Origin: Bacteroidota bacterium
GTDB taxonomy: Bacteria > Bacteroidota > Bacteroidia > Chitinophagales > LD1
Direction: 5' to 3'
DNA: 56,288 bases
Assembly (NCBI GenBank): GCA_947479455.1
Contig: CANJZE010000024.1
Location: forward strand, 1-56,288
Below, piece by piece: positions 33,770 through 41,939 of the stretch (positions are counted from its first letter, which is position 1; each line of letters starts with the position of its first letter). The position numbers and the translations under genes are program-made. The notes under the pieces were generated by a model that ran no database searches, had not been told where the DNA came from, and saw only the letters and a list, made by a program, of their open reading frames with translations.

Positions 33770-35410
33770 ATGATAGGAATTTATTGCAGAATAAGTAAAC
33801 GAAAGGAAGAAGGCAGAGATGTATCTATTGCCGTTCAGAAAGATGCTGGAATAAAGTTTGCAACTAAACAAAATATTCCTCACAAGCTATTCATAGACGA
33901 GGGTATATCGGGTGCAAAGGGTGAAATAGCAGACAGACCAATGTTTGCTGAGTTGTTTAAAGCAATCGAAGAAAAAAAGATTTCGATGGTTTATTGCTAT
34001 GACCAATCCCGAATTGAGCGTAACAGTAATATATGGAGTCTGTTTGTGGGTGTAATGCTGAAAAATGATTGCAAGTATTATCCAGAGGGTAAGTTCTTTG
34101 ACCTTGATGACCCGACAAACCGATTTTTTAGTGGTATATTATCCCTATCCAATGAGCTTTATTCTTCGCTGACCAGTAAGAAAGTTAAGGCTGCCATTTA
34201 TAAGAATGTTATGGAAGGGAAGGCGCATGGACTTACTGCATACGGTTATCAAAAAAATGAAAAGGGTTATTTTGAAGCAAATACCGATGAGGCTCAGATT
34301 GTAAGAAAGATTTACAATCTATCCATTAAGGGCATTGGAGTTTATTCTATAGCCAAGATTCTAAACAAAGAAAACATACCAACAAAGTTCAATCGCTTTG
34401 ACGGAAAAATTAAGCGTAAGGACGCTTATACAAAAGAGGTCTATGAGTATGAAAAGAAAAAAGTAAGATGGAGGGGAAATGTAATCCATGACATGATTAC
34501 CAATACAATTTACAAGGGAATAAGAAAATGGAAAGAAAATCAAATAATAATACCCAAAATTGTTAGCGATGAAACTTGGGAAAATGCTAATAGAAATCTA
34601 AAACACAATAAAAAGAAGGCAGGCAAAAAAGTTCATTATCATTATTTGCTAAATGGACTTTTGGAGTGTGGTAATTGCGGTTCAGTAGTGAGGGGGAAAC
34701 GAAGGCTAAAAGGTCATGACAATGCCTATAAATGCGTCAACAAAACCTCCTATGTTTCATCAAAATGCAAGGATAGCAGAGGTCTGAGCATTCCAAGGCT
34801 TGAGGCAGTTATAATTCGGTTACTTTTTTTAAATGAAGGTTTTCGAGAGACTTTATTAAAAGTGCCCAAGAATACCATCTCTGAGAGTGAGCATATCAAG
34901 AAAACGATTGCTAAGGGCGAAGCCGAACTCATCAAATGTCAATCAAGAATAAAAAGACTTCAAAATGCAATAGAATTTCAAGAGCTTGAAACTGATGAAG
35001 TATTATTGGCAAGACTTGTAAAAGCAAAAAAAGAAAGAGATAGTTTAGTAGATAATATTTCAAGTGCGAACCTGAAATTATCTGAGCTAAACTCTACCAC
35101 AAACAAAAAAATCATACACAACGCCAGCATTGAAGTTTTAAAAGATGGCAATTTTGAAGCAATTCGGTCTATCATACACTCGATTATAGAAAAGGTTATC
35201 ATTAACCACACAAAGAAGAACAAGGGAGGTAGATTTGTTATATCTATAAAATTTAAAAGAACTGATGCTGTTACTCATCTTACAACCGATTGGCAAGCTA
35301 AAAAATGGAGTTATGGTTTCTTCATGGGTGACTTTGGAGTAAAACAAAATAAATTTGACCAGGGTAGGGTTTTATTGATAGATGAAGATGATTTTATTGA
35401 TTTCGATTGA
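33770..35410 (+). CDS. large serine recombinase (integrase of the element)
   Basis: 546 aa. Catalytic domain: IYCRISKRKEEG with nucleophile S9, 'FIDEGISGAKGEIADRPMFAELF' and VYCYDQSRIERN. Recombinase domain over about 150-260 ('GLTAYGYQKNEKGYFEANTDEAQIVRKIYNL'). Zinc ribbon with C300, C303, C322 and C333, followed by a coiled-coil (about 370-445) and a C-terminal part. This is the order of phage-type large serine integrases, which join attP to attB without high-energy cofactors or long homology. The stop codon ends at the first base of the right arm, so the integrase gene abuts its own att site. It should catalyse the integration into the TIGR02757 gene. No separate excision factor was recognised. 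Confidence 0.95.
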   Translation: MIGIYCRISKRKEEGRDVSIAVQKDAGIKFATKQNIPHKLFIDEGISGAKGEIADRPMFAELFKAIEEKKISMVYCYDQSRIERNSNIWSLFVGVMLKNDCKYYPEGKFFDLDDPTNRFFSGILSLSNELYSSLTSKKVKAAIYKNVMEGKAHGLTAYGYQKNEKGYFEANTDEAQIVRKIYNLSIKGIGVYSIAKILNKENIPTKFNRFDGKIKRKDAYTKEVYEYEKKKVRWRGNVIHDMITNTIYKGIRKWKENQIIIPKIVSDETWENANRNLKHNKKKAGKKVHYHYLLNGLLECGNCGSVVRGKRRLKGHDNAYKCVNKTSYVSSKCKDSRGLSIPRLEAVIIRLLFLNEGFRETLLKVPKNTISESEHIKKTIAKGEAELIKCQSRIKRLQNAIEFQELETDEVLLARLVKAKKERDSLVDNISSANLKLSELNSTTNKKIIHNASIEVLKDGNFEAIRSIIHSIIEKVIINHTKKNKGGRFVISIKFKRTDAVTHLTTDWQAKKWSYGFFMGDFGVKQNKFDQGRVLLIDEDDFIDFD

Positions 35411-35439
35411 CTACTTTAATTATCCGTATAAATATGTTT
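35410..35439 (+). other. attR: right junction of the integrated element
   Basis: The arm ACTACTTTAATTATCC (35410-35425) is followed after 5 bp by the core AATATGTTT (35431-35439), after which host coding sequence resumes in frame (CTG CGC TGG, Leu-Arg-Trp). Joined to the left arm it gives a roughly 50-bp dyad with an 18-bp centre, typical of attP for large serine recombinases. Confidence 0.88.
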
Positions 35440-35703
35440 CTGCGCTGGATGGTGCGTAAGGATGAAAGCGGAGTTGATTTCGGAATTTGGAAAAAGATAA
35501 AACCCGCACAACTTTTAATTCCGCTCGATGTACATGTGGACAGAACCGCCCGCAAACTCGGCTTGATAAAACGCAAACAGACGGATTGGGAAACAGTAAT
35601 AGAACTAACTGAAAACTTAAAGCAGTTTGATGCAAACGACCCGGTGAAATACGACTTCGCACTTTTCGGAATTAGCGTGTTGGACAAAATGCAGATACAT
35701 TAG
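35431..35703 (+). pseudogene. C-terminal half of the split host TIGR02757-family gene
   Basis: About 90 codons, NMFLRWMVRKDESGVDFGIW to the stop at 35703, continuing the frame broken at 13515. It contains IPLDVHVDRTARKLGL and DPVKYDFALFGISVLDK, the conserved C-terminal blocks of the family. An open frame reaches back through the right att arm to a TTG at 35407, so a fragment could be translated, but it lacks the N-terminal two thirds and should be inactive. Next gene 6 bp downstream, so the element may also affect expression of 35710-37307. Confidence 0.9.
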
Positions 35704-35709
35704 CACGCG

Positions 35710-36036
35710 ATGGAATTTCCTAAAACAATTTTCGATTCTTTTGAAATTGATGAGCAACATCTTCCTGCGGCAACTAATGAAGAGGAAAAGTTTCGTGCGT
35801 TTCGGCTGTTACTGATTCAGCGAATTGAAGAACTGATTCATCGCGATTTTGAAAAACTGAAATGGATTTTGTATCGGATTGATGTGAGTGAAAAAAAACT
35901 GAACGAAGCTTTGCAGAATTCAGAAGTGGATGCTGCTACCGTTATGGCAGACTTAATTATTAAACGTCAAATTGAAAAAGCAGAAAGCAGAAAAAAATTT
36001 GGTAGTAACGAAAATGATTGGAATTTTGATGTATGA
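35710..36036 (+). CDS. conserved hypothetical protein upstream of fumarylacetoacetase
   Basis: 108 aa, cytoplasmic, mostly helical: FDSFEIDEQHLP, RLLLIQRIEELIHRDFEKLKWILYRIDVSEKKLNEAL, ending ENDWNFDV. No catalytic motif. It starts 6 bp after the split gene's stop and overlaps fahA by 4 bp, so it belongs to that transcript. Before integration it was probably co-transcribed with the TIGR02757 gene; now its promoter must lie in the element's right end or internally. The family is unnamed to my knowledge. Confidence 0.8.
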   Translation: MEFPKTIFDSFEIDEQHLPAATNEEEKFRAFRLLLIQRIEELIHRDFEKLKWILYRIDVSEKKLNEALQNSEVDAATVMADLIIKRQIEKAESRKKFGSNENDWNFDV

Positions 36037-37307
36037 GTAATGCAAATAATCCTCAATTGAAAAGTTGGGTAGAAATAAAACCCGGCAGCGATTTTCCGAT
36101 TCAGAATCTTCCGTTCGGAATTTTTAAAACGGAAACAAATAACGAGCCACGCATTGGCGTAGCCATTGGGGAGTTTATTGTAGATATGAATGTGGCAGCA
36201 GGACTTGGAGCAACTGACGGAATAGATTTACCCTTCAATATTTTTTTAAAAAATTCGCTTAATGACTTTATCGCGCTCGGAAAAAAAACAACCAATCAAG
36301 TGCGCGAACAACTTTCTGATTTTTTAAGTGAAAGCCATTCGTCAATTCTTCAGCATCCAATAATTATTGAGCATCTATTGGTAAAACAAAGCGAAGCAGA
36401 AATGTTGTTGCCTGTTCACATTCCCAATTACACCGATTTTTATTCAAGTAAGGAACATGCAACCAACGTAGGCATTATGTTTCGCGACCCGGCAAATGCT
36501 TTGTTGCCAAATTGGAAGCATCTGCCCGTGGGTTATCATGGGCGAGCTTCCTCTATTGTTGTTTCGGGAACTCCAATCCACAGACCAAAAGGACAAACCA
36601 AAGCGGATGATGCACCTGCTCCTTCATTTGGACCTTGCCGGCTTTTAGATTTTGAATTAGAAATGGCTTTCATTACCGGTAAGTCTACCGAGTTGGGAAC
36701 AAGTATTACAACCGCACAAGCCGATGAGTATATTTTTGGAATGGTGTTGTTCAACGATTGGAGCGCGCGTGATATTCAAAAGTGGGAATACGTTCCGCTC
36801 GGTCCTTTTCTTGGGAAAAATTTTGGTTCAACCCTGTCGCCTTGGATTGTAACAATGGCAGCACTTGAACCTTTCAGAGTAGAATCGCCAATACAAGAAC
36901 CAGAAGTTCTTCCTTACTTAAAATTTGAAGGCAAGAAAAATTTCGATATCAATTTAGAAGTGGAAATAATTCCCGAAAACGGAAAAGGCAAAACAGTTTC
37001 GAAAAGCAATTTCAAATACATGTATTGGAACATGGCGCAGCAACTTGCGCACCACACCGTGAACGGTTGCAACATTTGTATAGGCGATTTATATGCCAGC
37101 GGAACCATCAGCGGACCAACACCTGATACGTATGGCTCAATGCTTGAAATTAGCTGGCAAGGAAAAAATCCAATTCAAATGCCCGATGGTACTGAACGAA
37201 AATTTATTCTCGATAATGATACGGTAGTAATGAAAGGATATTGTGAGAAAGACGGAGTGCGAATTGGCTTTGGAGAATGTTCAGGGAAAATCTTGCCTGC
37301 TTTATGA
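36033..37307 (+). CDS. fahA: fumarylacetoacetase (tyrosine degradation)
   Basis: 424 aa, the normal length. It splits fumarylacetoacetate into fumarate and acetoacetate, the last step of tyrosine/homogentisate breakdown in the cytoplasm. Visible: the N-terminal domain (LPFGIFKTETNNEPRIGVAIG), the metal and catalytic segment YTDFYSSKEHATNVG (metal Asp and catalytic His), GYHGRASS, DFELEMAF (metal Glu residues), 'LFNDWSARDIQKWEYVPLGPFLGKNFG', and SGTISGP near the end. All active-site residues appear intact. It starts within the preceding small gene (ATGA overlap) and its stop overlaps the next gene by 4 bp, so it is in the middle of a tight operon. Confidence 0.96.
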   Translation: MSNANNPQLKSWVEIKPGSDFPIQNLPFGIFKTETNNEPRIGVAIGEFIVDMNVAAGLGATDGIDLPFNIFLKNSLNDFIALGKKTTNQVREQLSDFLSESHSSILQHPIIIEHLLVKQSEAEMLLPVHIPNYTDFYSSKEHATNVGIMFRDPANALLPNWKHLPVGYHGRASSIVVSGTPIHRPKGQTKADDAPAPSFGPCRLLDFELEMAFITGKSTELGTSITTAQADEYIFGMVLFNDWSARDIQKWEYVPLGPFLGKNFGSTLSPWIVTMAALEPFRVESPIQEPEVLPYLKFEGKKNFDINLEVEIIPENGKGKTVSKSNFKYMYWNMAQQLAHHTVNGCNICIGDLYASGTISGPTPDTYGSMLEISWQGKNPIQMPDGTERKFILDNDTVVMKGYCEKDGVRIGFGECSGKILPAL

Positions 37308-37579
37308 GATATTATTTAATCGCATTGCTCTTCCTAATCATGGGCGCAGGCGCGCGAACAATGTTCGAAATTGCGCATCAAGGATTAACACATGAGCACG
37401 GGTTAACTCCAGATGCCGAAACACAAAAACTTATATTCCTCACGCTTTGGTTTATAGTAATGATGATGGTAACTGTAGTTCTCCTTCGCAACAAAGAATT
37501 AAAAAACAGAAATGTTTTTATCGCGCTACTTTCAATAGGAGTTTTGGTTCCAACCGTTTACAAATTCATTTCAAACTGA
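37304..37579 (+). CDS. small membrane protein, two or three TM segments
   Basis: 91 aa from ATG 37304, which overlaps the fahA stop (ATGA). An earlier in-frame start at 37277 would place extra residues inside fahA and is less likely. Hydrophobic stretches: MRYYLIALLFLIMGAGA, LIFLTLWFIVMMMVTVVLL and VFIALLSIGVLVPTVYKF, with a His-containing loop between the first two (IAHQGLTHEHGL). Probably an inner-membrane protein; no known domain. It lies 1 bp before the flavin reductase gene. Confidence 0.75.
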   Translation: MRYYLIALLFLIMGAGARTMFEIAHQGLTHEHGLTPDAETQKLIFLTLWFIVMMMVTVVLLRNKELKNRNVFIALLSIGVLVPTVYKFISN

Positions 37580-37580
37580 T

Positions 37581-38492
37581 ATGCTTTCTATAAATCCTTC
37601 AGAAATTCCAATGCCGAAACTGCACGAGTATTTACTCAGTGCTGTTGCTCCACGCCCGATTGCTTTTGTTTCTACTATTGACAAAGACGGTTACGTAAAC
37701 CTTTCTCCGTTTTCTTTTTTCAATTGCTTTGGCTCTAATCCGCCAACGCTTGTTTTTTCTCCTGCACGTAGCGGACGCACCGGTGTCACTAAACACACGC
37801 ACGATAATGTGTTGGAAGTAAAAGAATGTGTAGTCAACATTCCGCATTACGATATGTTGTATCAAATGAACCTCGCGGCACACATGTATCCAAAAGGAGT
37901 AGATGAATTTGCAAAAAGCGGATTGACGAAGCAGGAAAGCGTAACCGTAAAACCACCACGCGTGGCAGAATGTTTTGTACAAATGGAATGTGAAGTGAAA
38001 GATGTAATCGTTACGGGTTTAAACGGTGGCGCAGGCAATTTGGTAGTGTGTGAGGTAAAGATGATTCACATCAACGAAAAGGTTTTGAATGAAGAAGGCA
38101 GCATTGACCCGAACAAAATGAATTACATAGCGCGGCTGGGAAAACAATTTTGGGCGCGTATTGGTGCGGAAAATATTATTTCTATTCCCGGTTTTAAAAT
38201 GGCGAATGAATTAGGAATTGGCTGGGATGAATTGCCGGAAGGAATCAAACACTCTAAATATCTTTCAGGAAATGATATCGCTAGAATTGCAGAACTACAT
38301 CTTTTTCCAACAGAGGATGAATTAAACGAATTGGGCAAAGCAGATTTTGTAGAAGAAATATTTTCAGAACAGAAAAATGATTTTGCCGCTTTAGAAAAAG
38401 CAATTCATTTACGCGCTAAAATTGAAGTTGAAAGAGGGAGTTTGTCGTTAGCTTTTCAGCTGTTAATGATTGCAGAAAAAAATAGAAAATAA
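37581..38492 (+). CDS. flavin reductase-like (FMN-binding split barrel) protein
   Basis: 303 aa. The N-terminal 200 residues form a flavoredoxin/flavin reductase-like split barrel: 'LLSAVAPRPIAFVSTIDKDGYVNLSPFSFFNCFGSNPPTLVFSPARSG' is the FMN-binding signature of the DIM6/NTAB group, followed by VVNIPHYDMLYQMNLAA. The C-terminal 100 residues, rich in helices (EELNEL..., QKNDFAALEKAIHLRAK), are an extension seen in Bacteroidota members. Likely an FMN-dependent oxidoreductase partner. It is linked to the fahA operon by 1-bp spacing. The substrate is not evident. Confidence 0.88.
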   Translation: MLSINPSEIPMPKLHEYLLSAVAPRPIAFVSTIDKDGYVNLSPFSFFNCFGSNPPTLVFSPARSGRTGVTKHTHDNVLEVKECVVNIPHYDMLYQMNLAAHMYPKGVDEFAKSGLTKQESVTVKPPRVAECFVQMECEVKDVIVTGLNGGAGNLVVCEVKMIHINEKVLNEEGSIDPNKMNYIARLGKQFWARIGAENIISIPGFKMANELGIGWDELPEGIKHSKYLSGNDIARIAELHLFPTEDELNELGKADFVEEIFSEQKNDFAALEKAIHLRAKIEVERGSLSLAFQLLMIAEKNRK

Positions 38493-38499
38493 AATCACC

Positions 38500-39402
38500 A
38501 TGCCATATATCCCGCTCTTCATTCTCAAATCATTTTTGCGCAGAGTAAAAAAACGTGGCGATGTTTCAAATCATCATCGCGCGCGAAAGGGTTTTGAAAA
38601 AATGATTGGTAAGCAGAATAAGCCGCTAAGCGGATTTGATTATCATCTCGAAAATGCAAATGATGTTTCTGGTGAGTGGATTTTCCCTCACGGTTGCGAC
38701 AAAACAAAAGTGTTGCTCTACTTTCATGGCGGAGGATATTTTGTTGGCAGCACAAACACGCACCGTGCATTGGTTTCTAAACTGGCGATGAACGCGGGCA
38801 TTAGTGCGTTGAGTATAAATTATCGCTTAGCACCGGAGCATCCGTATCCGGCAGCTATTGAAGATTGCGCAAAAGTTTATGATTGGTTGCTCAGCAAAAA
38901 CTTTCAGCCAAATCAAATTTGTTTTGGTGGTGACAGTGCCGGTGGCGGTTGTGTAATAGGAACGCTTACCTATCTGCGCGATAAAAATATTCCGCTGCCA
39001 AAATGTGCTATCGCCATTTCCCCTTGGCTCGACCATACTTTAAGCAGTGAAAGTTTTACTACTAAAGAACATATTGATCCGCTTTTATCGGCTAAAGAAT
39101 TTCCAACCGTTGTTCAATATTACATGAACGGTGCCGATACAAAATCACATTACGCTTCGCCTATTTTTCATTCCTTAAAAAACCTTCCACCGGTGTTTGT
39201 GCAAGTGGGTGAAGAAGAAATTCTGTTGAGCGATTCTCTAACGTTTGCCGAAAAGGCAAAAGCCGATGGAGTGGATGTGCGCTTAGAAGTTTATCCAAAA
39301 ATGTTTCACGTGTTCAATGCGTTTTGGAAAATTTTACCGAAGGCAAGAGAGGCAAACAAAAAACTGGGAGAGTTTATGCGAGCACAACTTTATGGCAATT
39401 AA
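38500..39402 (+). CDS. alpha/beta hydrolase, HSL/acetyl-esterase family
   Basis: 300 aa from ATG 38500 (the open frame begins at 38470 but overlaps the flavin reductase). The oxyanion motif is HGGG at 76-79 (LLYFHGGGYFVGS). The nucleophile elbow is GDSAGG at 142-147 (S144). INYRLAPEHPYPAAIED is the classic hormone-sensitive-lipase block. The acid lies near EEILLSDSL and the His in KMFHVFNAF. No signal peptide. It hydrolyses short acyl esters by family rule; the natural substrate is unknown. Follows the flavin reductase by 7 bp, likely the same operon. Confidence 0.9.
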   Translation: MPYIPLFILKSFLRRVKKRGDVSNHHRARKGFEKMIGKQNKPLSGFDYHLENANDVSGEWIFPHGCDKTKVLLYFHGGGYFVGSTNTHRALVSKLAMNAGISALSINYRLAPEHPYPAAIEDCAKVYDWLLSKNFQPNQICFGGDSAGGGCVIGTLTYLRDKNIPLPKCAIAISPWLDHTLSSESFTTKEHIDPLLSAKEFPTVVQYYMNGADTKSHYASPIFHSLKNLPPVFVQVGEEEILLSDSLTFAEKAKADGVDVRLEVYPKMFHVFNAFWKILPKAREANKKLGEFMRAQLYGN

Positions 39403-39428
39403 TTTCATCTTTATACAAAACCATATCC

Positions 39429-39809
39429 ATGAAAAATCTTTCACTCCTCCTCTTTGTTTTTGCATTGTTGTTTTCTGCTTGCAAAAAAGAAACCGAAACT
39501 ACTCTAACTAACACCAACCCTTCGTCTAAAACTTACAAAGTAAAATACACCATTGGTTGTACTGATTGTGAAGTGATTTATGTTTCCGATACACTGGGCA
39601 CACAATCTACTGCATTTCATCAAAACAGTACTTGGACCTATAGCTTTAACGCTAAAAAGAATCAAGAACTATTATTCTTGGCTTACAATACATCCACCGC
39701 ACCTCAAGGTGTTACAGCTACCATTTTTTTAAATGACACCATACTGGTTACCCGAACCAATTATTGTCCTATTTCAGGATATTCATTTTGTGTGGACACG
39801 GTTCGCTGA
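39429..39809 (+). CDS. small lipoprotein of unknown function
   Basis: 126 aa from ATG 39429; the longer frame back to 39324 overlaps the esterase in a different frame. Lipoprotein signal MKNLSLLLFVFALLFSAC (Cys 18), then KKETETT. The mature part has two Cys pairs (IGCTDCEVIYVSD and NYCPISGYSFCVDTV), which may form disulphides, and is beta-rich. Exported and lipid-anchored. It follows the esterase by 26 bp. No family recognised. Confidence 0.78.
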   Translation: MKNLSLLLFVFALLFSACKKETETTLTNTNPSSKTYKVKYTIGCTDCEVIYVSDTLGTQSTAFHQNSTWTYSFNAKKNQELLFLAYNTSTAPQGVTATIFLNDTILVTRTNYCPISGYSFCVDTVR

Positions 39810-39928
39810 TTTTTTCTTCCTAAATCCTGCACACGGTTTTAAGATGGGTTGAAAATTATTCGCTTCCGTTTTCTGTTGGTATCAATTCAAAATTCAATTT
39901 TGATTGTAGCTATAATTGAAATTGAAAA

Positions 39929-41125
39929 ATGCCTAGAGTTTTAAGAATAATCAATCGATTAAATTTAGGGGGACCCACTTATAACGCGGCTTACCTTACC
40001 AAATATCTCGAGCCCGAGTTTGAAACGCTTTTGGTATCGGGCATGAAAGATGAGGCAGAAGAGAGTTCGGAATTCATTGTAAAAAACTTAGACCTACACC
40101 CGGTATATATGCCCGAGATGTATCGCGAGTTAAACCCTTTTCGCGATTACAAATCGTATTACAAACTGCAAAAGCTCATTGCAGAATTTAAACCCGACAT
40201 TGTACACACACACGCAGCTAAAGCAGGAGCTGTAGGTAGATTGGCCGCATCACATAGCGGTGTTCCGGTTATCGTTCACACTTTTCACGGACATGTTTTT
40301 CATTCTTACTTCGGAAAAACAAAGACAAGATTATTTCTTGAAATTGAACGGTATTTAGCCAAACGAACCACCGGAATTGTAACGCTAAGTGAAATTCAAA
40401 AAACGGAATTGGTAGAAGAATTTAAAATAGCCCCAGCCGAAAAATTTGAAATTATTCCTTTGGGTTTTGATTTAGACCGCTTTGCATCTAATACCGAAGA
40501 GAAAAGAAAACGATTCAGAACTGAATACAATATTGACGATGATGAAATTGCCATTGGCATTGTGGGTCGATTGGTGCCCATAAAAAATCATACGTTGTTT
40601 TTAAAAGCGCTAAAAATTGTTGCTGATAAAACCACAAAAAAAATAAGAGCATTTGTTATTGGCGATGGAGAAGAGCGACACAGGATGGAGCAAATCGCCA
40701 TTGGTCTTGGTCTAAAATTCAACAACCAAAACCTGCACGAGAAAAACATTTTAACTTTTACCAGTTGGATAAAAGACATTGATGTCTCCAACGCGGGCAT
40801 GGATATTATTGCGCTTACCTCAAATAATGAAGGCACACCTGTCAGTTTGATTGAGGCTCAAGCCTCTTCTAAACCTATCGTATCTACCAATGTTGGAGGA
40901 ATTGAAAACATAGTTTCGAAAAACGAAACTGCTTTACTCTCCACCAGCGGAGATGTGCAGGCGTTCGCAGAAAATTTATTGCGGTTAATAGAAGAGGACA
41001 ATCTTCGCCAAAAACTTTCCTCATCAAGCAGGCAAATGGTCATTAATAAGTTCAGCTACCAGCGATTGTGTACTGATATGGCTGCATTCTACCACAAGCT
41101 TTTGCAAAACTCTAAGAGCAGCTAA
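39929..41125 (+). CDS. glycosyltransferase family 4 protein
   Basis: 398 aa with the GT-B two-domain plan. The N-terminal domain is 'RVLRIINRLNLGGPTYNAAYLTKYL', with DIVHTHAAKAGAVGRLAA and HTFHGHVFHSYFG. The C-terminal domain has IGIVGRLVPIKNH, VIGDGEER, and the E-x7-E donor motif in NEGTPVSLIEAQASSKPIVSTNVGG. It transfers a sugar from a nucleotide donor, probably onto a lipid-linked repeat unit of the exopolysaccharide whose export genes follow. It is cytoplasmic or membrane-associated. First gene of the locus 39929-45510. Confidence 0.92.
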   Translation: MPRVLRIINRLNLGGPTYNAAYLTKYLEPEFETLLVSGMKDEAEESSEFIVKNLDLHPVYMPEMYRELNPFRDYKSYYKLQKLIAEFKPDIVHTHAAKAGAVGRLAASHSGVPVIVHTFHGHVFHSYFGKTKTRLFLEIERYLAKRTTGIVTLSEIQKTELVEEFKIAPAEKFEIIPLGFDLDRFASNTEEKRKRFRTEYNIDDDEIAIGIVGRLVPIKNHTLFLKALKIVADKTTKKIRAFVIGDGEERHRMEQIAIGLGLKFNNQNLHEKNILTFTSWIKDIDVSNAGMDIIALTSNNEGTPVSLIEAQASSKPIVSTNVGGIENIVSKNETALLSTSGDVQAFAENLLRLIEEDNLRQKLSSSSRQMVINKFSYQRLCTDMAAFYHKLLQNSKSS

Positions 41126-41174
41126 GTCCAAATGCCTTGTTTTTTTTCATAGGTTTGTGCCACTTCGTTAATAC

Positions 41175-41939
41175 ATGAAACAACTTTTTAGATCCCTGTT
41201 TTTTATAGCGCTTCTTTATTTGATTCCAGGTTGCCGCACGCTTAATCCCAGCCAAATGTTTAAGCAAAATGATTATCAGTACTTTCAGTTGGCGCAAAAA
41301 AAAATGGAACAATATACCATTGTGCCAGGCGATGAAATTAGCATTCAGGTGTACTCAAGGGATGGCTTTAAGATGGTAGATGTAATGGGGAACTTGCTCA
41401 ACACCAGCGCAAATTTGGGCAACAACGGTAGCGATTTGTTTATTGTGGACAACGAAGGATTTGCCAAAATTCCAATTCTTGGACAGTTTTATGTAAAGGG
41501 TTATTCAGAAGCTGAACTCGAAAAAGTTTTGGCTGAAAGATATGCCGGGCTTTTTGTTGACCCCTATGTAATAATTCGGGTAAGTAATAGACATGCTATT
41601 GTTTTTGAAGGTGAAAAAGCAGAAATTATTAAATTGAACAACTCACCCACAAACCTAATTGAAGTGTTAGCTAAAGCAGGGGGCTTGGATGTTTATGGCA
41701 AAGCATTTCGTATAAAAATTATTCGTGGCGATTTAAAAAATCCGGTGGTTTATATGGTGGACCTATCTACCATTGAAGGTATGCGTAAAGCCAATTTAAT
41801 AGTGGAGAACAATGACATTATATATGTGGAGAGAAAAGCCAATTACCCTAGGGAATTACTTAAGGATATTACACCTGCTATAGCCCTTGTTACTTCATTA
41901 TCTACTTTAATATTTTTAGTTCTAAGACTTGGAAAATAA
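41175..41939 (+). CDS. polysaccharide export lipoprotein (Wza-like)
   Basis: 254 aa. The N-terminal signal with a Cys (LFFIALLYLIPGC) indicates a lipoprotein. The export domain starts YTIVPGDEISIQVYSRDGF; then DNEGFAKIPILGQFYVKGYSEAELEKVLAERY (poly-export block), a SLBB-like segment (NLIEVLAKAGGLDVYGKAFRIKIIRG), and a C-terminal hydrophobic helix (ITPAIALVTSLSTLIFLVL). It would form the outer-membrane channel for capsule or exopolysaccharide. Bacteroidota forms of this size with a C-terminal TM are common. It overlaps the kinase gene by 11 bp. Confidence 0.93.
   Translation: MKQLFRSLFFIALLYLIPGCRTLNPSQMFKQNDYQYFQLAQKKMEQYTIVPGDEISIQVYSRDGFKMVDVMGNLLNTSANLGNNGSDLFIVDNEGFAKIPILGQFYVKGYSEAELEKVLAERYAGLFVDPYVIIRVSNRHAIVFEGEKAEIIKLNNSPTNLIEVLAKAGGLDVYGKAFRIKIIRGDLKNPVVYMVDLSTIEGMRKANLIVENNDIIYVERKANYPRELLKDITPAIALVTSLSTLIFLVLRLGK

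Larger units (their letters stand above)
13516..35439 (+). mobile_element. about 21.9-kb serine-recombinase integrative element with replacement target gene, replication genes and surface regulon
   Basis: Boundaries come from the split TIGR02757 gene: both halves rejoin perfectly if 13516-35439 is removed. The ends carry inverted 16-bp arms beside a shared 9-bp core, the design of attL/attR made by large serine recombinases, and such a recombinase ends at the right arm (35410). Order of cargo: intact TIGR02757 gene; polymerase-like replication gene; LamG-lipoprotein-small protein operon (-); ECF sigma and anti-sigma; TPR-CHAT (-); collagen-like fibre (-); LamG (-); three overlapping unknown genes; dnaN; small resolvase; unknown (-); CAP protein; large recombinase. 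No conjugation (MOB or T4SS) or phage capsid genes were seen, so transfer must rely on other means or the element is a satellite or plasmid-like integrant. Confidence 0.92.

Noticed and set aside
13516-35439. Interpretation of the element as a conjugative element or a prophage
   Set aside because: No relaxase, type IV secretion, portal, terminase or capsid gene was found. The collagen fibre alone is not evidence for a phage.
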